Shown: one piece after another, positions 48,384-60,900 of the stretch
Layout: each line of letters begins with the position of its first letter
Numbering within the stretch: position 1 is the stretch's first letter
Source: Seriola aureovittata
Lineage: Eukaryota; Chordata; Actinopteri; Carangiformes; Carangidae
Assembly: GCF_021018895.1 (NCBI RefSeq)
Contig: NC_079381.1
Span: 7,032,001-7,096,000 of the forward strand
Direction of reading: 5' to 3'
Length of the DNA stretch: 64,000 bases
The notes under the pieces: generated by a model
Databases searched by the model: none
Seen by the model: only the letters and a program-made list of their open reading frames with translations
What the model was told of the DNA's origin: nothing
Position numbers and translations under genes: made by a program

Positions 48384-51114
48384 GGCTGAAAATCCCCCAT
48401 GCGTCATGTAGAAGTTAGTTATATCTGATGTGACATATTTAGAAACACTGAAAACATTTGGGCCTCATAAATCCAGCCTCCAAATTAATGTTATAATAAG
48501 TGCAAGTTGCAGGTTTTTGATAAATGTACAGGTGTTTTTGTCAAAAAGTTTATTTTTAGCATAGGAACATTCAGAGAAATAAAAGCACACCTGTGCTGGT
48601 CATGGTAACTGTGCATTTTTATCCATGCGGTATATGCGCCGCCTGTTCATCTGATCGACTTCGCAGGTGTATTTCCGAGAAGGAGGAGTGTTGACTGTGA
48701 AGTTTTTTGGATGGCAAAGCATCAAACATAGCTTTTCTACATGCTAATTGACATCAAGAAAAAAAAAGGCAGTGTGCAAGTCCTGGCGTGTGTTGATTGT
48801 TTGCCAGATCACAACAGTATTTCTTTCAAAATGATTTGGAATGCAAAATGTGGTAGCCTTTCCTGACAAATGTCACATCAATAACAGGTGACCTATGCAA
48901 AAAAGCCTTATGTAGTCTATAGATTCAAACAATATAATTTGATACATATAAAGTTGTGACATCAGTTCATCTACAAAAACAACAGTAATTGGCCAAGCTG
49001 GTAACATAATGCCTTTTCCGTTATGTAGAAACATGATGTTTGCTTTGCCTTGTATTTCGTTTTGTGTTCACAGTTCACATTTCTGATATTTTACTAATGG
49101 AATTGTGAACATGCCAGAACATCAACTGTGGAGGAGATGTTTTGAGGTCTCCCATCTTGTTCTTACTCCATGTACTCTGAATGCAGTGTGCCTGTGCGCT
49201 CCCGGGGACCAACATCACTTCAAGTCGCATCACCGAGGGATGTAAACTCTAGGGGTTTAGACATGAACATGGAATGGGCATGACAGTTGATCCAGATGTG
49301 CCAGCGTCATCAGAAAATAACACGTTGCTTTGGATGACGATTCAAAAAGACAGGACATCATATTCCTTTATATAAAAAAAAAAAAAAAGTGTGTCCTCAT
49401 TTCCCCTTTTCTTGCATCTTTTCCTTACAACAAAAAACTCATTTGTCCTGCACAGGAGTCAGTGAATCTGCCTGTATCTGACAAACGCAATGAGACAGAC
49501 TCCTGGAATAACCGGTCATTTACCACAAACATAGTAGTGGTTAACTGCTCAGAGGATCCTCATTTGATCTGGTCCTGGCTGTCAGTATGGGAGACTGAGT
49601 TATCATATTTTTCTGTTAAGACCAGGGCAGTTTATCAGACTCAACTTTGTCATTTCACATCCTTCATGTAGCTTGACGCTGTGTTCATATTACCTGATAT
49701 CTGTTTGTTGTGGGGGATTAGCCAATCAGTAACGAGTTACATATTTGTCTCTGATTTATTCATGCTTGTGAACATTTTTTTGCGGCCATTTTTCCGTCAC
49801 TACTTTTTAACAGATGTAGAAGATATGTAGGGAGAGAACTAACATGTAGGTAGATGACACCTCATTCTTAAACCCATGTCCAAAGCTCTGATTGGACAGC
49901 TGTTTCTCCAACTGGCTAACACAGCTGTCAAAATTGGCATTTGATAAGACCTACTTGAAATCACTGAATGAATCTGAGTTGTGGGAGTGATTCTGTGCTC
50001 TGAAACCAGGTAAAAACTTGAATAGTTTGTATTCATATGCGCTTCTTAACCATTGGTGTTATCACACAGTCTTCTATCAGAACAGGATTTCTCACATGAG
50101 GCATGAGCATGCTGCAGTGCCACCACTCCAAATATAAATCCGTCAAGGGGCAAACAGTCAACTGCAGGGCAGATGATAGGAAAAGGTGATAAGGTTTGTC
50201 GGCCCTTGCTGCCACCAATCTGTCCCAGCCAGGAAGAACTGCCCATGGGAGGCCAGCAATGAAAAAAAGGCCACTGCAGAATAATAACCTCACACAAGGC
50301 TTGGGTGCTGAGGGAGAGATATCTCTCCCAGAGGTGCAGACATGGCCCAGATACCCGACTCCTGTGAGACTGGAAGGCGAAAGAAGCAGCAAGTGGCAGA
50401 ACAGGAGAAAGCGAATGCGTTTGCTTTGACAGTATGGAAATCTCCAGAAGTCATCTGGTGAGCAACTGTAGACACCCTGCAATTCACGCCCATTCATGAA
50501 CACAGTGTTTTGATCAAAATGATTTGAATAGGTATCAATCCAGCCCAGAATTAATCTGGATAAACACATGATAAACATGAACAAATGACTAATCCTGTGG
50601 GACAACATAATCATCAAGAGAATAATGATCCATTTATTCGCAAGACTAAATTCAATGTTTGTATACACTGTTTATCCACTCGCCCTACAACACAAACACA
50701 TCCCGCAGTGTCAGTAAGACCATGAATAGTTCGAATATCATCGCTGTACAGTGACAGTCATTTCTTGAGGTAGTCGCTCACAGGTTTTTAACATTTTGAA
50801 CTTGACATTAATAATTAAATCCCTGATCAAGAGTGTCACACTGTATCTGTACTGTTACATGACACCAGCTGGAGCTGTGATCATGTTAAATCCAAGGTGA
50901 CAGGCAACACAACATCATGAACGTGATATGAAGCTACTGTAAGATATGCGGTCATAGATCAGTTGTGTTGTTCACGCATGTTGTGTTTATTTAAACTCAG
51001 AAGAAATAGAATAGACTTAGAAAAAGATACTATGTAGCTTAAAACAATCAGTACAAGTGAACACAACCTTATTATAAAGTATTCCTTAATTTCTGCTCCA
51101 TATTTGCTGCCATA
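48150..51114. other. Unassigned non-coding stretch
   Basis: Contains the CA run at 48338-48382 and an 18-bp perfect palindrome (GGGAGAGAT/ATCTCTCCC, 50312-50329). The 211-codon minus frame at 50033-50668 has no domain I recognise and overlaps a plus frame of 77 codons. It is not annotated as a gene. Confidence 0.4.
48338..48382. repeat. (CA)22 microsatellite
   Basis: A perfect 45-bp CA run. Confidence 0.97.
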
Positions 51115-51550
51115 ATGACCTGGACACAGACGTCCTTCTCCCCAGCCTTGTTTTGCACCCACCCGCCCCCTCCCGACAAATCCCAAGGCGTTCCCAGGCC
51201 AGATAGGATGTATAATCCCTCCAGCTTGTTCTGGATCTGCCCTGGGGTTTTTTCCCTATAGGACATGCCTGAAATACCTCCATAGGAATACATCCAGAAG
51301 GCATCCCGAACCACTTCATCCGTCTCTTCTCAACACAAAAGGAGCTCCCTGCGGAGGTCTGTGCTCCTCACCCTGTCCCCGAGGGTGAGCCCCAGTCACC
51401 CTGGGAAGAAAACTTATTTGGGCTATTTCGGGGTTGGAAGGTAGATCAACTTGTAAAGCCAGAGCTTCACTCTGAGGCTTAGCTCCGCTCTTCACTATAT
51501 TGGTCAGGCTGCAAGTCATGGTCTGATGAATGCAGTGGGGTTCCATCACA
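51115..51550 (-). mobile_element. Fish LINE 3' end, C-terminal coding fragment
   Basis: Minus-strand frames give 'KPQSEALALQVDLPS', 'SFLPRVTGAHPRGQGEE' and 'PPQGAPFVLRRDG' (51316-51603), then 'WFGMPSGCIPMEVFQACPIG', 'KKPQGRSRTSWRDYTSYLAW' and 'ERLGI' (51086-51319). The last is the conserved tail 'WFGHV.RMP..R.P..VF.A.P.GRRPRGRPRTRW.DYIS.LAWERLG' of a LINE type very common in teleosts. One frameshift near 51317 separates the frames. Upstream reverse transcriptase sequence is absent (5' truncation is usual). I leave the clade open (RTE/Rex3-like or related). Confidence 0.8.
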
Positions 51551-53773
51551 TCAAAAAAAAAAAAAAAAAAAAAAAAATCAATCACAAATCTAATGGAGGT
51601 CATTGGATTGGTTTTGCATTTTTACGCTTAAAGATTTAAAAATATGCTGCCGACACATTTCACAATCCGCATAAATAACCCCATAATGCATGTGAGAGAG
51701 ACTGAAATGAGAAGGATGGCATCTGACAGTCTAATTTTCTTCATTTAAAAAAAAGGAAATAATTAGAGGACAGCAAATATAATAATGATGGTTTCACATA
51801 ATATGAATGTTTTGCTTTAGAAATCTTGAGTGTAGCTTACACTGAATATAGATACTCCCTTGAATTCATAATGATTAGAGTAGCACATCTTCATGTACTC
51901 TCCACTGAGCACACAGATATGCAGGTTTAAATGAGTCACTTGAAAACAAAAGGAAAGAAAAAAAAGATTAACATTTGCTTAATTCACTATTCAGGCAAAA
52001 GGCATCCAATTGAGATTCATTTGCAACTTAACCTCGAGAACAACAGATGCAATCCTAACAGCCCTAGAGTGTAGAAGCTGACAGAGTTGGCCCAGTTACA
52101 AAGCCTAGTTTCCACAGTGACTTCTTACTCTAAAATCAGTGAGTCAGGAAACATCTCACAACTGCTGTTAATGTGCAAGAATCGTGAATAAGTAAACAGC
52201 AGGAGGAGGCTTGTGACACATTGATTTTGGTCTGCTAAACAGATTGTTTGGTACTCAACAATGTAAAAAGCAGCCCACATCGCATTTTATTAATTCCCCG
52301 ATTAGTTCCTCAATTCAAGCTGCCATGGGTTTAATATCTCAGCAGTAAACTGGAAAATTATTGTCTAGACATTGTCAATAAGTTGAAGTCTCTCTCTCTC
52401 TCTCTCGAGCAGTTGATTTGACAAACAAAGAAAAAAAAAAAGTCTGCGCCAAAAAAGGTTTTATTCTGATGGATTGCAGCAGACAAATTCAGTATCACAG
52501 AGTGTCTGACTTCCCTCCAATTTATCTTATGAAAGAGTTTCAGAACAGGTTCTGACTGAGGAAAACACAATAAATATTCAAACTGGTTTATTACTTATTC
52601 AGGGAAACATGGAGGTAATGATTTAAAATATCGCTAACTGCAATGCACTTCTATCACACTCATTTCCTTTACTCAATTTGATTCACTTTGATTTTTATAC
52701 TTGAATACACTGCTTTTAAAAAAAAAAAAAAAAAGTGGTTAATATATGGATGCTAACTGGCTTTGGGCTCATTTGCTTTTTTCTTCTTTTTTTTTTCTTT
52801 AATACCTGTAAAGTTAATTTGTTGCATCTCTTATTGTTTTTTGTGGTTAATGCTCACACAGTGTGAAGATACACATATTGGTTGATTGGTTTCATTTCTG
52901 CAAAAACCTCTTTCAGGTTTAATTTTTTTCCCCCCTCTTCTTTCTCTTTTTTCCTTTGGGCATGATTGATTTAAAAAAGAAAAATTTATTAAAAAAGTAA
53001 AACCAATGAGATTCTTTTGTGGCATAGTGCTGCATTTTCATTGGCCATGCCAGCAGCATAGCTTCAGGCATGTAGCAATATTAAGCTACATAAATCAAAT
53101 AGCTGCCCCTTATAAAATTAACAGCAGAATAAAGCAACAGAAAATGTGGAGAACAAACAAACTGCTGATAAAACACAGACAAGATGCTACATTGATAGGC
53201 AATATAGTTGCTGATGCTGTACAGGGAGTTGCAACAATCAGTCATTTGTTGTGCGCTCCTCCACTAGTTGCTCCAAATCCAACTTCTCTGCTTGTTCACT
53301 CTCAGTGCAAGTTGGCATGTCATTGGGAGTATGTTGCCAATAGCATTAGCATTACATCAAAGCTCCATTGTGACAAATGCTTTAGTTAAGTTAGACAATA
53401 AACCACCAGGCACTGTATGATATGACTAATTCAAGTTTCCTGCAGGACAATTAAATGAGCCCCACACACACACACACACCTACTTACCTATCACACAAAT
53501 CTCCACACACTTACTGCCTGCTTTTCTACATAAATGGAATACGACTTCCTCTATTGGCACTGAATGATGGAACTAGACAGACACATTGAACATGACCTAT
53601 GGACTCCCCCGATATGAACGCTATTTTAGGTGACTGATTTCTAGACATTTTTTTCCCCCTATAGCTGAATAAGGTGTAATTTAACACATTTTTAACTTTT
53701 TGATCGTCTATGCTCCATGACCTCACACTCTGGGGGCCTGGCAGAAGTGAGGAAGTGAGTGGACATGCACGCG

Positions 53774-53862
<89 letters not shown>

Positions 53863-55433
53863 AGAGACGGACTGTAAATGGATTTATGCACGGTATTAAA
53901 AAGCTAATAAGTCAGACAAAGCTGTACACCAGTGCACACGGCTGAACAAAGAGACTCACTTGAATGAGCTAATATTTAATCATTTCCTGTCATTTTGATA
54001 AGTTTGGAAAACACTGTTGTAATAGCCTTTTCAACATATTTCTTCACACCGTTTGCACATGCAATCTCTGGAATTAATAGAGGCACAGCTGTTCCTTCTT
54101 GCTTTTGTGGCTGGGCATCATAAATTAGACCTGCAAACATTATTCACAATGACTTATATACTTTCACCTCAGGTGCATTCAGTTTGAAAAAACAAAACAT
54201 AAATACAATAAAGTTATCAAAACCAAGTTAAATATATAAATTCTCTTGTCCAGAGAGAAATTAAATGGTGTAATTCCAAAAAAGGAAACATTCATTTCAG
54301 ATGAAAATCTACACAGCAATATTTTTCAAAAACACACAGATGACTTATTCCTGGAAATATAAACAAATGTCTGAGAGTGATGAATAATTTCAACAACGCT
54401 CATATTAAATTTCACTTTCACAGAGGAAATGATTTTCATTCCATTTTTTTTCTTGACATATCCCAGACCTGAAAGTGTGAAAATACATTTACACTCTCTG
54501 CCAAGGCTGCATAATCCAGAACTGAGTTTTGGACAATATCTATAGCTGTTGAGGAACATTGGGACTTTCTACATGTATGATTTATGCAAAATTTAAACTG
54601 AGTCATTGTCATTATGACCTGTGAATTTTGGAGAACTGATTAAGTCATGTTGCACTGTAGCATGACTTAAAACAAAAGTATAACAAAATTCTTGACAAGT
54701 TAAATTGTCAAGTTTGTCATTCTAACTATGAGAAAAATTATGAATCTCACTCAGGTCCAAGAATATAGATAATTGTGGAGTGGTCATCCAAATGTCACAG
54801 TGGCAAAGTTAAGGAATGCCACAAGAATGTACAAATCAGTCATGGAGAAACGGGGAATAATCAAACCGCTTTTTTCAGGCTCATCCAAATATGTAACTGT
54901 TCATTATGTACCGGCTTTGCTGAAATGTGTAGCAAAAGATTGAAATTTGTTTGCAGGCAGAAGTAGGTGTAGGACCTATACTGCTGAATTTGACTTGAAA
55001 TTAGACAATATTGGGAGAAAAATGATTTGCTTCTAAATATAAATAAAAAGGGATCAGGAGTTATGAATTACTAACATGTTTGGCCACTTCCCAAAAGTAG
55101 GTCTTAATAAAAAATTGGCAGTAATCACTTCAATATCAGACCCAGCAACATCTTTGTGTTATCTTGATTGGCCTCTGATGTAATCACTTTCTTCTTTGTG
55201 CTGTCGGGCTGACAAATTGGGTTGTCACTATGTCACTACAGGAGGACCAGAGTGCCTATGACTAGAGAAGGAAGCCCAACATACTGAAATCTGAACAGCC
55301 TTCTTAACGAAGCCCTTTACCCAGGGGTTGTTGTAGATTTCTAGAAAGAAGACGATGCATTTGGTGGATTTTTTTATTTCAACCCCATTGTACTTGCATG
55401 TGTGACATGTTTTTTTCTGAAGAAATGTCATAT
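51551..55433. other. Unassigned non-coding stretch
   Basis: Contains A25 at 51553-51577, a CA run at 53463-53479 and the long CA run at 53776-53859. 52140-52560 is non-repetitive and could be conserved. Two short hairpins lie at 54640-54670 and 54691-54712. No exon supported. Confidence 0.4.
53776..53859. repeat. (CA)42 microsatellite
   Basis: A perfect 84-bp CA run, followed by a short GA run. Confidence 0.98.
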
Positions 55434-57566
55434 TGTTAGGGACTGAACTTTACTGGAGACTGAAAATAGGGACAACCATGGAAGTAGCTGGGCATGACTG
55501 GGCAGGCAAGCAGAATCAGACAAACTCACTCTGCCAGAGACAGACAGTGCAGAAGCCGTCTGTATAGAGTGTGCAGAGACTGACGGGCTAATAAGGTGCA
55601 GCTGGTGAGGCAGGCAGCAGGTCAAATGGCTGATGGGTACATCAGCACCAGGTGAGCTACTCACCGATAGTATGCAGCATGTAAAGTAGATAATGTATCC
55701 TCCCAATAAACCATTAATGGTATTGCTTTGCATTTAATATACAAGATGTCAATGTGCTTAATCATTTTTATTGATAGGAATTATGTGCCAAAGCATATCA
55801 ATAAATCTGAAACTGAAGTTACTGTTAGTTAAGAAAGCAGAGAACTTCCTGCATCTGCCTCACCACCACTTAAAATTTGTTTGAAGTTTTTACAGCTATA
55901 GTTTCTCTGACATTTGCTTTGCAATTTGCTGTGGGACAATGAGACCTTTTCTCCTGGAAGACATTTACTTAGGAAAAGCACAGGTGCAAATAATAAAATT
56001 AATGATGGCTCAATTTCATTCACAGTCAAGTCAAATAGGCTGCTGCGGAAACATACCCACAGTGCCCATCTACAGTACACTCAAAATTCGAAACAATTTT
56101 TATATTTTCACATTTCTTGTCTGACCACATACACACTCAAACCCTGTTTACCCGGATGACTCAGCCCTGTACCCCTCCCGTACCCAGTAGAGATACAGGA
56201 GGAAGTTTTTGGGGACGAGCGAAGGACACCTGAGAGACAAAGAGCACTGGGAGTCCTGGAGGAGAGAGGCAGAGCCACAGGGAAGGAAGCAGAACCAAAA
56301 AGCACCGCCTCGCCAAAACCAAGCAGCCTGGGAGCTGCAGAAATGAACAATCTGGACATGCAGGGAGGCACCGTACACAAGAGGAACAATGGAGCTTCAA
56401 ACTCAGGAGGAGAGTCACGGTGCTCAGTCAGTAAACACAGGTTTAGACAGAGCTGCAGTGTTTTCAAAGTTCAGAGAAAGATATCTCTGAACTTTTTCTC
56501 TTTTTTATCAGTACAGCAATATGCAGATTAAGTTTTCAAAACAATGAAAAAGTGTGTTTTGTACAATACACAATATGTGGTGTTATATCATTGGGGTCGT
56601 GACGCTCCAGTGAATGCAGACATCAGTGTAGTAACCACAGGCAGGTCTGATGGCAATTTTGGCGTGCAGTGTGAGCTTCAGCAGCACAGTATTTTGTAGT
56701 ATAATACTACCTTGGTATTGGTGAACATAACTTTTGTTACATCATAATATTTTCCGGTTGCCACAATGTGGATAAAATGTGGGAAATGTTGTCTATTCTA
56801 AATAATGCCAGTTGTAGCAAGTGGCATTAACTTTGTTAAATATTGTGCCAAGATTTCCCTCTTGTTTTTATTGCTGTGATGATGTGCACCGCTGAGTGAT
56901 GAGGGTGTATTTCTTGCCAACAGAAAACAAATTGACCCAATTGTTACACATATCATTTTGTTTCCCAACTTATCCTGGCATGTTCACGGTTTGGCCAGTG
57001 GCCAAATGGATGCTCCGAGTTATTCAACATTAACATATTGCTGAGTAACACTTACTGTAGAAAGCCTTTTGCATTTAGTTTTTCATTTAATATTGAAATT
57101 ATGTTGTTGAAAAGATTTTTAATACTCTCAGGCCTTTGCTTACTGCATCTTTGGTTCCCGGTTCCCTTTCTGTGATCCTTCCCAAATTTTCTTCATCTTT
57201 TATTTTGGAGGGTTTTCTGCTTCAAGTACGTGTCTTTGTTTCTTCTATAATGAAGCCTGTCAAAATACACATTACATTTATTCTAAACACAATACAGTAA
57301 CAAATTACTTTTTAAGTGAATGTGTCTGTGAAGTTGCAAAAATGTTTATATTAAAACAAACATGGGCTGACAACATATTCCATGTATTTTCCCTACAATA
57401 TCTGCTTGTGGCAACTTAAGCATGCTTAACATTTATTATGGTTAGTTTAGGAAACTCAATGCAATCGAACAAGCTGCAGGAAAGATCATGCTTCATTGGA
57501 TACCAAAAAAAAAACATGGTTACTTTTTCAATATTTTTATCTTTTGCTTAAGGACCATTTGTAAAC
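55434..57566. other. Mostly unassigned; possible LTR-like piece and a GC-rich patch
   Basis: 55434-55730 begins TGTTAGGGAC and carries AATAAA near 55706, but no target duplication was found. 56150-56460 is GC-rich with three long minus-strand frames open at once (56108-56467, 56148-56378, 56161-56418), more likely a base-composition effect or a decayed repeat than a gene. A perfect 12-bp stem lies at 56466-56477/56484-56495. Confidence 0.35.
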
Positions 57567-57905
57567 GGAGCTTTTTGAAAGTTTTTCCTGCCACTGAACG
57601 TGGTTTCCTGCCTGGAGCGGGTGGTGTTGATTGTCGCTTGACAAGAGCTTCAGACATCGTTGCCTTAATACAAAAGGTTATCATACGCCCTGTGAGCATG
57701 CAGCGCTACATCTGGAGCCTACAGTGAGTCGCTATCGGAAAATGACGAGTTTGTTTCCATGGCTGGAGACAGCACTTGGAGAGTAAAGTAATGAAGTTTG
57801 ATACTGAACTTACAATGTTTTTTCTAGACTGGTAAGTAAAGAGCTGTTAATGCTAACAATAGCAATGTAGCAATAGCAAAACTTACAAATAGCTAATTTA
57901 ACCAA
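57567..57905 (+). repeat. Dispersed repeat family A, copy 4
   Basis: Matches copy 3 throughout: 'TTTTTCCTGCCACTGAACGT', 'CTTGACAAGAGCTTCAGACA', 'TACAAAAGGTTATCATACGC', 'GAGCATGCAGCGCTACATC', 'AATGAAGTTTGATACTGAAC', 'GACTGGTAAGTAAAGAGCTG', 'ATAGCAATGTAGCAATAGC'. It lacks the 'GTTAGCATGCTAAC' segment of copy 3. The 79-codon frame at 57488-57727 crosses it and is not a gene. Confidence 0.7.
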
Positions 57906-60900
57906 TGTGTTTTAGTAGTTTTTGTAGCCTGAACCTAACCACGCGGATGCAGGATGCAAAACTTGGTTTTTCCGGAGTCATAATCCAGGTCACAAATACT
58001 TTTCCTCCACAACATAAATGATAGTACCATTTTGTTGTATCAAAGCTTTTTTTCCTGTTTTGTTCTAAGGAGACAGGTTCACTATGAAGCTATAATTACC
58101 ATTGCCCCCCACCATCTAGGCTTTTTCACTCATTTGCTTCCCACCCACATTCATCAGTCTCCATGACAGCTGGAAGCTCCATGTATAGATGTCTGGCACC
58201 AGATGCCTCAGTGTCTTGTCGTTATTAACAGCAAGCTGTGTGACCTTTTGTTTTCTCTCTCCCTCTCGTTTTTTTTTTTTTTTTTTAACACTGATGTAAC
58301 ACAATATATACTGAAGTATCTGGGGTGGATTTACACAATGGCTGTGGGCGGCAGCTCCTCCCATGGAGCTTATGCCAGACCCAACTGCCAATGTACCCTT
58401 CTAGCTCCTGAAAATATTATGCAAATTTTAGTTTGGCACAGTGTACTCCATATGCTACTAAAATAAGCCGAATATGGATAAAATTCATGACTTCTGGTGT
58501 CCCCTGCCGCCAGCCGTCCCCACAACTGTAGACATATGCATAACTTTGCTGCCAGAACCACTTTCAGTCAGTCCTCAGAACGCACTGCAAGTAGACAAAC
58601 ACAACTGATAGAATAGCAGTAACTTTTTCTCTGTGCAAAGCAGAGCCTGAAACTTGGCCAGGGGTGGGGAAGGCATAAAGCCCCCTGACTGAAAAAGATG
58701 TTGATAGGTAGTTCGCTTGTTAGTATCTGAAACTCTGTAACATGCATACTATTTCAATTAAATGACGCCAAAGAGACGGAAACCAAACACAATCTGATGC
58801 CAAACAACTCTTTCAGGTTTTCAGGGAGTCTTGCTTCTACGGGGTGGGAAGCCTTTTACATGTCAGTCCAATTGCTTATTGTCTCATAATCTGTCATTGG
58901 GTCTAGGCTAATCAAGAAAAAAATTTTATAGATATTATTTCAAAGTATATTTAAAGTTGTTTTTTTGTTTACTCTTTTTTTTGTTGGTTCCAACAAACTA
59001 AGTGATGCATTTGCAGACCCTAGACTTCATATTTTTAAGGACGTGAGCTTATTTCAGATGCATTTATTATCACACTTGTCCGCATCTCTATTACTCTCCT
59101 GCAGAGATAGGAGCGGAATGGGGAAAATTGTTAGATCACGCACTGTAGAGTGTCATCAGCTCAGTCAAAGCCGCTACTCCATCAATGTCATTGTTGTTTA
59201 CTATTCTGCTGCATTGCGTCTTACTTATGTGCACTGCTTTATCCTGCAGGACTCAGAACTATCACCTCAGAGCCAAAGAGAACAACTTAAACTTTTAACT
59301 TAAGCTTTCTGTATAACAGGATAATGCTTCGTTTTATCAACTCCTTAAGACCCAACACACAGTTTTCACAAGTGTTTTTTGAGACAAAGGTCATGTTCCC
59401 CAGTGTGACCATGAAATCCATTTTAAACTGTAGAAAAAAAACAACAACAACAAAAAAAAAGAAAATCCCCAAAAAACACAGCAAGACTGTAACACACAGG
59501 GTTAGATAATGTCGTCTTTTGTGTGAAACGGAGCTGCTGCAAGCTTGATAGAGGCAGTGGGGGAGATTTTTCTTCCTTGAAATTTACTCAAAGTTCTTTG
59601 TTGATCTTCTATCACACATCTGCTAAAAGGTCACATCAATCTTTACATCAGTGTCAGAGCTGAAATACTGCTGTTACCTAGCTACCCGTTAACAATAAAG
59701 CTTTGATTTCATGACAGTTATCATCCACACTGCATTTCTTTTTCAATATGTTCAGCATTTTGGCAAATCCGTGGTTGCCTGCAGGTTAATGTGCTGGTGC
59801 ACCGGTTTAGAACGCCTATTAAACTGAAGACCGGATCTTTGTTTGAAGTGTGCGGTTCCAGTGTGTGATTTTATACTTTTAAGTATTTTCTGTCGAATGA
59901 TTTTATAGAACCAGCCCCCTATGACAAGTTGATGTAGTCCTTCCTGTATGTATTTAAACACCCCCTGCAATGCAAATCAAGTTTTTAACCTTGTTAAAAT
60001 TATATATAATACAAGACATATCAGCATTAGCATTTGCAAGATGTTACTATTGCTGTAGATGTTTTCTGTAATCGTAAAATGCCCCAAAGCCCAAAGATAA
60101 TCTGCACTTTTGTAACTGTAGAAAGTAAAAGTAATTAAATTTGATTAGACTGAAATACATTATGTAAAATATCTGTGCATGTATTGTGTATGTAAAGCAT
60201 TACACAATAGTCCTTAGGGTCACTGCCATTACATTAACCAATTTAATTGAAAAGATAATGGAACAATTAGCTTTCAGTTAATAAATGAGTTAATAAAGTA
60301 CTAGGCCCTGGCCTGATCTGTGATTTTGTCATTGCTGAAGATAGCTGGTTAAATGCAGATTCTTCCAGTCACAAAAAAAAAAGAAATGATTCATGATACA
60401 ATATTTGACAGTTGTAGCTGATTCGGAGGGGATTTTAAACAGCAGGTTCTCTTGTGTCGTAATATCTGATGCCATTGCACAAAGGAAAAGGTTAAATTGA
60501 GGCTATTCCATTCCATAATTCAAATTTATTTTCTTTCTAATAAAATCCCCATTATGCTGAGGGGGAAGCGCCTCTGCTGATTTCCCTCTATATCAAACAT
60601 CATGATTCAGTTTCTATTCTAACAAAAGCACTCCTCTGACCTGACTTCTTTGAGCTGAGCTGAACATCAGACACTGGTTATTTTAAATAATAGAAGAATA
60701 TCAATGCAATCTACACTTACATTGTACATTTTTTTCTATTTTTGATGCCATTAGTTGTTTCGCCACACAATTACTGTCTCTCTGTGAAGCAAAGTAAAAA
60801 GTGATATATGACTTTTATATGAGTTATAAGTCTCATTACATGGACTCATTAAAAATTTGACACATATGTTATGATTCATTGTAAATTTTGTGATTTAACC

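Noticed and set aside
50033..50668. 211-codon minus frame as a protein-coding gene
   Set aside because: No recognisable domain, no splice or promoter context, and overlapping open frames on both strands. Reported only as a finding.
53776..53859. Regular repeat as a CRISPR-like or satellite array
   Set aside because: A simple (CA)42 run with no spacers or higher-order unit.
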